DNA of 7,015 nt from Candidatus Solibacter sp. (GTDB lineage: Bacteria; Acidobacteriota; Terriglobia; Bryobacterales; Bryobacteraceae). The stretch spans positions 1 through 7,015 of the forward strand of contig JADGNT010000263.1 of assembly GCA_017883345.1 (NCBI GenBank), read 5' to 3'. Below are positions 1 through 5,489 of the stretch, piece after piece. Positions within the stretch are counted from its first letter, which is position 1; each line of letters opens with the position of its first letter. The notes below the pieces were generated by a model that saw only the letters and a list, made by a program, of their open reading frames with translations, searched no databases and had not been told where the DNA came from. A program made the position numbers and the translations under genes.

Positions 1-1
1 G

Positions 2-253
2 ATGGCCGATCTAGAATCCCCCACCAGTAACGCAGGCGACGCGGCGGACGCGAAAGGCGCTCCCGGCGGGGGACGCAGCAAGGACGACGTGGCATTGGAG
101 CTGATGAAGTTCATTGCCGTCAACACGGGATATGGAAAATCGGGGCAGGCGTCGGCAGGGTTTTCAGCGAAAACGGGGACTCGCTCGCCGGAAGAACTCG
201 CCGAAGATCTGCTGAATCTCTTCGATCGCTGCCGGAAAGCGGTCCGGGACTGA
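2..253 (+). CDS. small protein of unknown function (possibly 5'-incomplete)
   Basis: The 83-residue reading frame begins with ATG two bases into the window and ends at TGA 251-253. Its ribosome binding site would lie outside the window, so the true start may be further upstream. Residues 1-28 are rich in Ala, Gly, Ser and Asp and look disordered. Residues 29-54 contain ELMKFIAVNTGYGKSG and a Gly/Ser/Ala stretch. Residues 61-83 (SPEELAEDLLNLFDRCRKAV) read as an amphipathic helix. There is no signal peptide, membrane segment or Cys pair, so it is probably cytosolic. I have a weak memory of similar short proteins in Acidobacteriota but cannot name a family. The last codons and the stop lie inside the left arm of a perfect inverted repeat. 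No function is proposed. Confidence 0.62.
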   Translation: MADLESPTSNAGDAADAKGAPGGGRSKDDVALELMKFIAVNTGYGKSGQASAGFSAKTGTRSPEELAEDLLNLFDRCRKAVRD

Positions 254-295
254 CATGAATTTCCGGCGTACTTTGCCGGAAATTCATGTCAGTCC
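247..295. terminator. perfect 21-bp inverted repeat between convergent genes, likely bidirectional terminator
   Basis: Arms 247-267 and 275-295 are exact reverse complements over 21 bp, with a 7-base loop GTACTTT (268-274). The left arm covers the stop codon of the first gene. The right arm ends 33 bp beyond the stop of the opposing gene. Position between two converging genes is what a shared terminator would have. There is no T-tract on either strand after the stem, so it is not a textbook intrinsic terminator. It may instead block exonucleases or be a REP/MITE-like element. Confidence 0.55.
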
Positions 296-301
296 GTGGA
301 T

Positions 302-320
302 TGCCGGCGATGGTCCGGCA
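302..320. other. short hairpin TGCCGG / CCGGCA
   Basis: A 6-bp perfect stem (302-307 with 315-320) and 7-base loop sit 7 bp after the large inverted repeat and 8 bp beyond the stop of the minus-strand gene. For the minus-strand transcript it would be the first hairpin after translation ends. No T-run follows, so a termination role is only a possibility. Confidence 0.25.
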
Positions 321-328
321 CGGTTCTA

Positions 329-922
329 CTATTTCTTCTTTTTGGGTGGAGCTTTTTTTGCCGGAGCCTTTTTGGCGGCCTTCTTCAAGTGGGCCTTCTT
401 GGCCGGCGCCTTTTTCACCACCTTCTTGGCCGCAGCCTTCCTGGCTGGAGCCTTCCTGGCGGCTGTCTTTACTGGAGTCTTCCTGGCCGGAGCTTTCTTG
501 GCTGCCGGCTTAGCCGCGGGTTTGGCGGGCTTCTTGGCAAGAGCTTTCCCGGCGGCCTTTTTGGCGGGCGCTTGGGCCGCGGCTGGCTTGGCGGGAGCCG
601 GTTTAGCCGGCGCGGTTTTGGCGGCCGCTTTCTTCGCGGGAGCCTTACTGGACGACGACGCCTGCTTGACCGGCTTCTTGGGCGGAGCTTCCAGGGGAGC
701 TTCCGCCGGAGCTCCCGGCGTAGGCGACGGTTCGGCAATGGCAGCCGGCACCGGTTCGGCTACGGGAGGCGGCGGCACGATCTCTTCCTCGTCGTCGTCA
801 TCTTCGTCATCTTCGTAGTCGTCGAGCTTCGAGTCCTTCTCTGCGTGCTCTTCGTCGTCGTAGTCGTGGAAGTCTTCCATCTCTTCTTCGTCCTTCAGAG
901 CGATGATCGGGCGATCAAACAT
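329..922 (-). CDS. histone H1-like PAKKA-repeat protein with acidic N-terminal domain
   Basis: The 197-residue protein has three compositional blocks. Residues 11-48 hold about 26 Asp/Glu, including a DDEDDDDEEE run ending near residue 47. Residues 49-80 are Pro/Ala-rich. Residues 81-197 have no acidic residue and about 41 Lys/Arg, arranged as degenerate PAKKA, PAKPA and PARKA units, ending in KKKK. Such tails are known from eukaryotic histone H1 and from bacterial H1-like proteins (Hc1/Hc2 and AlgP types) that bind DNA or RNA by charge, so a nucleoid- or nucleic-acid-binding role is inferred. No folded domain, signal peptide or membrane segment is visible. The ATG at 920-922 is supported by AGGAGG eight bases upstream. 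The gene is monocistronic, convergent with the first gene and divergent from the GGDEF-like gene. The acidic head could mask the basic tail or bind partners. Confidence 0.85.
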   Translation of the reverse strand: MFDRPIIALKDEEEMEDFHDYDDEEHAEKDSKLDDYEDDEDDDDEEEIVPPPPVAEPVPAAIAEPSPTPGAPAEAPLEAPPKKPVKQASSSSKAPAKKAAAKTAPAKPAPAKPAAAQAPAKKAAGKALAKKPAKPAAKPAAKKAPARKTPVKTAARKAPARKAAAKKVVKKAPAKKAHLKKAAKKAPAKKAPPKKKK

Positions 923-930
923 TACACGAG

Positions 931-936
931 CCTCCT
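931..936 (-). promoter_or_regulatory. ribosome binding site AGGAGG of the histone-like gene
   Basis: On the minus strand a full-consensus AGGAGG lies 8 bases before the ATG at 922. It fixes the start and suggests strong translation. Confidence 0.8.
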
Positions 937-959
937 ATAGTCAAGGCGCAATCACCCAT

Positions 960-987
960 AGAATACCCCTTTTTGAACGAGAGGCAA
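960..987 (-). promoter_or_regulatory. candidate promoter of the histone-like gene
   Basis: On the minus strand TTGCCT (982-987) and TATTCT (960-965) are separated by 16 bases. Each matches 4 of 6 bases of the sigma-70 -35 and -10 consensus. Transcription would start near 953, leaving room for the AGGAGG. It overlaps a candidate promoter running the other way. This is pattern matching only; promoter rules in this group are poorly known. Confidence 0.33.
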
Positions 988-1001
988 TAGCGAAATAGGT
1001 T
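973..1001 (+). promoter_or_regulatory. candidate promoter of the GGDEF-like gene
   Basis: TTGAAC (973-978) and TAGGTT (996-1001) have a 17-base spacer and match 4/6 and 3/6 of the sigma-70 consensus. It would give a leader of about 180 bases before the ATG at 1190, containing a 29-codon ORF. It shares bases 973-987 with the opposing candidate promoter. Weak evidence. Confidence 0.22.
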
Positions 1002-1089
1002 CCAGTGGAGAATTTCACGCACCACGAGGCGCGGACGCGGAAACCGGCCCTGCTGCGCGCCCACCGCCACTTCCGCCGCAGCCCCCCGC

Positions 1090-1179
1090 ATGACTGCCGC
1101 CGGCAAACCGTACGCGCCCGTTCAGCCGTCCTGGATTGCCCTAAAGGAAACCTCCCGAGCGGCCGATATTCTCTGGTGA
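1090..1179 (+). CDS. possible 29-residue leader ORF upstream of the GGDEF-like gene
   Basis: An ATG at 1090 opens 29 codons ending at TGA 1177-1179, 10 bases before the ATG of the next gene. The C-terminal half (SWIALKETSRAADILW) looks protein-like rather than random. The bases just before the ATG are C-rich and show no Shine-Dalgarno sequence, which argues against translation. The frame is open back to a TAG at 988-990 but has no better start there. It could be a leader peptide coupled to the next gene, or chance in GC-rich DNA. No function is proposed. Confidence 0.2.
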   Translation: MTAAGKPYAPVQPSWIALKETSRAADILW

Positions 1180-1189
1180 GTACCGCCAG

Positions 1190-2188
1190 ATGATCTCTAT
1201 TCAATCCTCACTCACCGAGCTGGAACGCAGCCTTCAGATACGCGCCGCAGTTTTGGACTGTTACGTCCTGGCGATCAAGAACATCGCCCACTATGCGGTC
1301 GAGCTGGATGAGGAGCTTACCGGGCCCCACCGGAAGTACTTGGAAACCCTGGCCACCGCAGTCGCCACCGGCACATCGGAGGCGGTGTCGGACAGCGGCG
1401 CCAACTTGCGAGGGCTGCTGCGCGATTACCGGGATAAAGCAGGTCAGTATCTTGCCAACCTGCGCGACGAACTGGCCGGCACCGCGCGCACCCTGCAAGA
1501 GATCCTGGAATCCCTGAGTCAAGCCGATGGCGATCACGAGACCAACCTTCGCGCCGCGCTTGGCAAGCTGCGCCAGATCGCCGCCACCCCGGGTAGTGCG
1601 GCATTGGGCACCGTGATCTCCACCGCGGCTGATTCCATCGAAAACAGCCTGGAGCAGTTGCGCCAGCAACACCAGCTCACCACCTCCCAGTTCCTGGTGG
1701 AGATCCGCATGCTGCACAAGCGCATCGATACCCTGGAAGCCGCCGCTGCCATTGATGAGATCACACGCTTCGCCACCCGTAAGGAACTGGCGGAACGAAT
1801 CCGCGCAACGCCGGCGGGCCAATACTGCCTCCTGCTGGTGGGCGCCCGCGGGCTGCGCCGCGCGGAAGTCCAATTCGGCAAAGAGGTGGGTGAAGCGCTT
1901 GCCGGCGCCTTCGCCAAGCGTTTGCGCAACAGCCTGCCCACCTCCGCCGTCATTGCCCGTTGGGGGCACGAGGAGTTCGCGGCCATGATCACCGCCAACA
2001 AGGCTGAAGCCATGGCCTCCGCCAAGTGGATCAACGAACATCTCTCCGGCGCCTACGCCTGCCTGAAATCCGGCAAGACCGTCCGCCCCGCCCTGCAACT
2101 GACCGTAGGCGTCGTGGAGACCTCCGCCCAGGATACGCCCGAACGCATCGTCGAACGCATCGGCGTCTTCCTGGTTGGCCAAAGCTAG
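1190..2188 (+). CDS. GGDEF-like protein with degenerate catalytic site and helical N-terminus
   Basis: The 332-residue protein has a mostly helical N-terminal part (about 1-185, heptad-like between about 78 and 185) and a C-terminal domain following the GGDEF (diguanylate cyclase) layout. DEITRFATR (189-197) matches the DxLTxLxNR entry motif. FGKEVGEALAGAFAKRLR (229-246) matches the helix before the active site. RWGHEEF (257-263) replaces RxGGDEF. LTVGVVE (304-310) matches the TxSxGxA strand. The metal-binding DxD is replaced around VGAR (217-220), and the second Gly of the signature is His260. Known cyclases need these positions, so c-di-GMP synthesis is unlikely; a GTP-binding, c-di-GMP-sensing or scaffold role is inferred. 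There is no I-site RxxD where expected and no membrane segment. The ATG at 1190 has only a weak GGTGAG (1175-1180) upstream, and no other in-frame start is close. Confidence 0.78.
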   Translation: MISIQSSLTELERSLQIRAAVLDCYVLAIKNIAHYAVELDEELTGPHRKYLETLATAVATGTSEAVSDSGANLRGLLRDYRDKAGQYLANLRDELAGTARTLQEILESLSQADGDHETNLRAALGKLRQIAATPGSAALGTVISTAADSIENSLEQLRQQHQLTTSQFLVEIRMLHKRIDTLEAAAAIDEITRFATRKELAERIRATPAGQYCLLLVGARGLRRAEVQFGKEVGEALAGAFAKRLRNSLPTSAVIARWGHEEFAAMITANKAEAMASAKWINEHLSGAYACLKSGKTVRPALQLTVGVVETSAQDTPERIVERIGVFLVGQS

Positions 2189-2202
2189 GTCTCTGACCGG
2201 GC

Positions 2203-2220
2203 GGTTAGGTGCCTTTAACC
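2203..2220 (+). other. small hairpin GGTTA / TAACC after the GGDEF-like gene
   Basis: A 5-bp stem (2203-2207 with 2216-2220) and 8-base loop start 14 bases after the stop codon. The stem is weak and no T-run follows. It is the first of several secondary structures in this convergent spacer. Confidence 0.22.
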
Positions 2221-2241
2221 AACCCCAATGGGTCCGGAGGG

Positions 2242-2270
2242 GTTCCCCGCATAAGCGCATCGCGGGGAAC
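2242..2270. terminator. 9-bp GC-rich hairpin in convergent spacer
   Basis: GTTCCCCGC (2242-2250) and GCGGGGAAC (2262-2270) form a perfect 9-bp stem with an 11-base loop. It lies 53 bases after the stop of the plus-strand gene and between two converging genes, so transcription termination is the likely role. It lacks a T-tract. AACCCC (2221-2226) could pair instead with GGGGTT (2239-2244), which overlaps the left arm. Confidence 0.45.
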
Positions 2271-2303
2271 ATCGCGCAGAGTTCGCGGCGACGCGGAGGA
2301 AGA

Positions 2304-2325
2304 ATGCCCCCACGAATGGGGGCAT
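2304..2325 (-). terminator. probable terminator of the permease-aminotransferase operon
   Basis: ATGCCCCCA (2304-2312) and TGGGGGCAT (2317-2325) form a perfect 9-bp stem closed by a 4-base loop, TTCG on the minus strand. It starts 14 bases after the aminotransferase stop. On the minus strand it is followed by TCTTCCTCC, a pyrimidine-rich stretch but not a true T-run. It may also act on the opposing transcript. Confidence 0.5.
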
Positions 2326-2339
2326 GGCAGCCTGGAAGG

Positions 2340-3410
2340 CTACGCTACGCATAAAGCCTCCTGGACCCTGCGCAGCCCCTCTGCGAACATCTCCGAATTG
2401 ACTCCCATCCCCACCCGAAAACATTCCGGCGCCCCGAAGAACCGCCCCGGCACGGCCGACGTCTCACGCTCCGCCCGCAGCCTCGCCAGAAACTGGCCGG
2501 CATCCGCGGCCGCCAGTCGCAGAAACGAAGTGGTCCCCCACTCCGTCCGCACCGCGCTCACCCCCGCCGTGCGATCCAGAAACTCCGCCAGCACCTTCCG
2601 ATCCGCCTCCACAATCCGGCGAAACCGCTCCCGCACCGCATCCAGCCGCTCGAACACCGCCACGCTCAGCAGTTCCCCCGGATGCACCGGCGTGGCCGCG
2701 AACACATCGTTCATCCGCCACATGGCGCGCGCCAGTTCCGCTTCCGCCAGAATCCACCCGCAGCGCAGACCGCTCACCCCGTACACCTTCGTCAAGCTGC
2801 TGGTCACCACGAACTGAGGACCCAGGTGAAACGACGTTCGCGGCGTATTCTGGTACACCGCATCCAGGTAGACCTCGTCCACCAGCACCCGCGCCCCCAC
2901 GCTGCGCGCGATCTCGCCGATCTCGCGCAGCACGCTCTCTTCCGTCAGCACGCTCGAAGGATTGTGCAGATTCGTCACCACGATCAGCTTGGTCCGCGGT
3001 GTGATCGCGCGCCGCACCGCCTCCGCCTCCACCGCGTACCCGCCCTCGTGGGTGCGCGCGAACCGCTTCACCACCGCACCTACGTACTCCAGCGCGTCCA
3101 CCAGCAGGCCATACGCCGGATGCTCGATCAGCACCTCATCGCCCGCGTCCAGCAGCGTCGCCAACGCCAGATAGTTGGCCCCCGACGTCCCCGCCGCCGT
3201 CACCACGCAGTCCGCGTCCACGCCGTGCCGCTCGGCGATGGCCCGCTTCAGCGGCGCGTACCCGTAGCTGTTGTCGCCGTTGATCTCTAGCGGCGGCAAC
3301 CTTCCGAGTTCACTGAGCGGAAACGCGCCGACCCCGCTGGTGGCCAGATTATACCGGGCGCGGCCCTGCGTCTTCGCCCAGTGCATGTACTCCGATTGTT
3401 TGTGTCTCAT
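2340..3410 (-). CDS. PLP-dependent aminotransferase, class I/II (fold type I), substrate unknown
   Basis: The 356-residue protein fits the aspartate-aminotransferase superfamily, at the short end of its usual length. Such enzymes are cytosolic and move an amino group from an amino acid to a 2-oxo acid through PLP. Visible landmarks are SYGYAPLKRAIA (48-59), the PLP-phosphate loop TAAGTSGANYLA (71-82), Asn150 in TNLHNPSS, Asp178 and Tyr181 in DEVY, the Schiff-base lysine K208 in SSLTKVYG, Arg216 and the carboxylate-binding Arg332 in FRVGMG. All key residues expected of an active enzyme are present. The ATG at 3408-3410 overlaps the permease TGA (ATGA), with GGAG four bases upstream, so translation is probably coupled. 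A second Met (residue 9) is less likely. Linkage to an amino-acid permease suggests amino-acid catabolism or modification; cyclase or lyase variants of the same fold cannot be excluded. Confidence 0.88.
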   Translation of the reverse strand: MRHKQSEYMHWAKTQGRARYNLATSGVGAFPLSELGRLPPLEINGDNSYGYAPLKRAIAERHGVDADCVVTAAGTSGANYLALATLLDAGDEVLIEHPAYGLLVDALEYVGAVVKRFARTHEGGYAVEAEAVRRAITPRTKLIVVTNLHNPSSVLTEESVLREIGEIARSVGARVLVDEVYLDAVYQNTPRTSFHLGPQFVVTSSLTKVYGVSGLRCGWILAEAELARAMWRMNDVFAATPVHPGELLSVAVFERLDAVRERFRRIVEADRKVLAEFLDRTAGVSAVRTEWGTTSFLRLAAADAGQFLARLRAERETSAVPGRFFGAPECFRVGMGVNSEMFAEGLRRVQEALCVA

Positions 3411-4723
3411 CGCGCTCCACGCCTACGGCTCCAATACCAGTACACCGGAACTCCCGTCAACATGATCCCCCACCCGCGCGCGCTGTTCAGCGGGTCCGTG
3501 ATCACCGTACTCGCCACAATCCCCACGCACGCCGCCACGAACAAAGCGGTGGTGTACGGGTGCCCGGGCGCGCGATAAATCCGCCCGCCGCCGCGCTCCT
3601 GCCGCCGCAACAGGAACAGCGCCCCCGCCGCCAGCGAGAAGGCGATGAAGTCCACCGACACCTCGTAATTGAGAATCTGTTCGTACTTCCCCGAAAACGC
3701 AATCGCCGTAGCCGCGATCCCCTGCAGCACGATCGCCGTCACCGGCGCCCCCGTGCGCGCGCTCAGCCGCCCCACGCTCTCAAAAAACAGTCCGTCGCGC
3801 GCCATCGCGTTATAGACCCGCGGCGCCGTCAGCATCCCCTGACTCAGGAAGCCCAGCGTCGAAATCGCAATCCCCATGGCGATCCACCACGCCCCACGCT
3901 CCCCCATCGCCGCCCGCATCACCGCCGTCGCCGGCGTGCGCGTGACCGCCAGTCCCTCCGGCCCCAGCACCTTCAAACACACCACGTTGACCGCCAGGTA
4001 CAGCACCACCACGCCCGTGACCCCCGCCACCAACCCGCGCGAGAGGTCCCGCCCCGGATGGCGCATCTCTCCCGCCACAAACGTCGAGGTCTGCCATCCG
4101 CCGTACGCAAACCCGACCGGAATCATGGCCGCACCGATCGCTCCCAGCAACCCCAGCGACACCGGCCGGTCCAACAGCGGCAACGCATGAATCGTGCCAC
4201 CGCCGAGCGCCATCCCCGCCACCACCATCGCCGCGATCGCGCCCATCTTCAGGAGCATCAGCGCACTCTGCACATTGCTCCCGGTGCGCGCTCCCAGGCA
4301 GTTGATCGCCGAGAGAGAGAGCAGCACCGTCGCCGCAATCGCGCTATCGCTCCACGTCACCCCGCTGATCTCGCGGTAATAGCGCGCGAACGTCACCGCC
4401 ACCGCCGCCATCCCGCCGGTCTGCGTCACCAGCAGCAGCACCCAGCCGTAGACGAACGCCACGGCCGGATGATACGCCTCGCGCAAATAGAGATATTGTC
4501 CCCCGGCCCCCGGCAGCCGCGTCGCCAGTTCCGCCCAGATGAATGCCCCCAGCAGGGCCAGCGCCCCGCCCGCCACCCACACCCCGAGGATGAGGAACGG
4601 GGTGTGCACCTGCCGCGCCACGACACTCGGGTTCATGAAGATCCCCGACCCCACGATCCCGCCCATCACGAGCATGGTCGCGTCGAACACCCCGAGTTGC
4701 CGCCGGACCTTGGTTTCTTCCAA
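3407..4723 (-). CDS. APC-family amino-acid permease
   Basis: The 438-residue membrane protein belongs to the amino acid-polyamine-organocation family, which carries amino acids across the inner membrane by proton symport or exchange. GGIVGSGIF (21-29) is the unwound substrate-binding part of TM1. AELATRLPGAGGQYLYLREAY (64-84) is the conserved TM2-TM3 region. FAYGGWQTSTFVAGEM (205-220) is the TM6 signature, followed by RHPGRDLSRG. PRVYNAMARDGLFF (301-314) is the conserved cytoplasmic stretch after TM8. Hydrophobic segments account for about 12 membrane helices, and the length is normal. The start is TTG at 4721-4723: an in-frame TAG lies four codons upstream, and a 16-residue N-tail before FDATMLVMGG suits the family. 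No good Shine-Dalgarno precedes it. It is the first gene of a two-gene operon with the aminotransferase. The LAT/SteT-like exchanger branch is plausible, but the substrate is unknown. Confidence 0.9.
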   Translation of the reverse strand: MEETKVRRQLGVFDATMLVMGGIVGSGIFMNPSVVARQVHTPFLILGVWVAGGALALLGAFIWAELATRLPGAGGQYLYLREAYHPAVAFVYGWVLLLVTQTGGMAAVAVTFARYYREISGVTWSDSAIAATVLLSLSAINCLGARTGSNVQSALMLLKMGAIAAMVVAGMALGGGTIHALPLLDRPVSLGLLGAIGAAMIPVGFAYGGWQTSTFVAGEMRHPGRDLSRGLVAGVTGVVVLYLAVNVVCLKVLGPEGLAVTRTPATAVMRAAMGERGAWWIAMGIAISTLGFLSQGMLTAPRVYNAMARDGLFFESVGRLSARTGAPVTAIVLQGIAATAIAFSGKYEQILNYEVSVDFIAFSLAAGALFLLRRQERGGGRIYRAPGHPYTTALFVAACVGIVASTVITDPLNSARGWGIMLTGVPVYWYWSRRRGAR

Positions 4724-4812
4724 GGCTGTAGGCTACCATACGCCCGTTACCCCTCACTTCCGGCCCCAAGCGAGCCCGAAGTGCGAGCGTTCGGCCCGCC
4801 AGTTGCTACACT

Positions 4813-4817
4813 GGGAG
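4813..4817 (+). promoter_or_regulatory. ribosome binding site of the zinc-ribbon gene
   Basis: GGGAG lies 7 bases before the ATG at 4825 and supports that start. The rest of the 101-bp divergent spacer (4724-4824) shows no convincing promoter on either strand, only short weak inverted repeats. Confidence 0.6.
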
Positions 4818-4824
4818 CAGCATA

Positions 4825-5466
4825 ATGCCCGATTTTTGTACCTGCGGCGCTCAACTGCCGCCCGACTCCCTCTTCTGCCACAAATGCGGCAAACCGCAGC
4901 GTGACGTCATTGCGCCGGAGCCCGAACCGGAGAGCGTAGCCGAATTCGTCCCGCCCCCTGCCTCTCCCCCTCCCGCTTCCGTCGCCGCCGAGCTGCAACC
5001 GCCCGCGCTCAATTTCCACAACCTGGTGGCCGTGCGGATTGCCTTTGTCGTGGCTCCGGTGGCGTTCCTGCTCAGTTGGATCCCCGCGCTCAATCTGGTC
5101 CTCTGGATCGCCGCCGGGTTCCTGGCCGTCTTCTTCCACCGGCGGCGCACCGGGGTCCTGCTCAACGTCCGCGCAGGCGTCCGCCTCGGCTGGATCACTG
5201 GGGTGATCATGTTTGCCATTACCACCGTGATCTTCACCCTGACGATCGTACCCGTGGCCGCCAATGGCGGGATCGCCACCCTCTTCCGCCAGCAGTTGAA
5301 AAACCCTTCCGACCCCAACGTTCGGGAAGCTCTGCGCATGCTCGAAACCGCTCCCGGACTGGCCGCCATCCTGCTCGTCATGCTCTTGATGCTGTTCGTG
5401 TTCATTACCCTGCTGAGCATGGCCGGCGGCGCTTTGGGCGCCAAATTTGTCAGCCGCAACCAGTAG
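4825..5466 (+). CDS. zinc-ribbon membrane protein, function unknown
   Basis: The 213-residue protein starts with a short zinc ribbon: Cys5 and Cys7 (CTC), then Cys18 and Cys21 (CHKC). The first pair is CxC rather than the usual CxxC. Residues 28-62 form a Pro/Glu/Ala-rich linker. Four hydrophobic segments follow at about 68-86, 88-106, 119-145 and 177-201, with a basic HRRR loop at 105-108 and a polar stretch at 153-176. The ribbon is probably cytoplasmic and the rest in the inner membrane. Zinc-ribbon plus membrane-helix proteins are common, mostly uncharacterised, and sometimes have DUF4190- or Yip1-like membrane parts; I cannot assign this one. The ATG has GGGAG seven bases upstream. Its stop is 23 bp from the stop of the converging sigma gene, and no operon partner is visible. 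Confidence 0.82.
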   Translation: MPDFCTCGAQLPPDSLFCHKCGKPQRDVIAPEPEPESVAEFVPPPASPPPASVAAELQPPALNFHNLVAVRIAFVVAPVAFLLSWIPALNLVLWIAAGFLAVFFHRRRTGVLLNVRAGVRLGWITGVIMFAITTVIFTLTIVPVAANGGIATLFRQQLKNPSDPNVREALRMLETAPGLAAILLVMLLMLFVFITLLSMAGGALGAKFVSRNQ

Positions 5467-5489
5467 CGGTCCCGCCCGAAAGTCCGCGT

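Noticed and set aside
255..940. Long plus-strand open frames opposite the histone-like gene
   Set aside because: They translate the complement of Lys/Ala/Pro codons and give monotonous Phe/Leu/Ala/Gly or Arg/Gly strings; the minus frame has the consensus ribosome binding site and coherent composition.
1208..2272. 354-codon minus-strand frame opposite the GGDEF-like gene
   Set aside because: Its product is Gly/Gln-rich with no family motifs, while the plus frame carries ordered GGDEF-like landmarks. It is a GC-rich antisense shadow.
3560..4825. 421-codon plus-strand frame opposite the permease
   Set aside because: Arg/His/Pro-rich with no domain, opposite a permease whose family motifs are intact.
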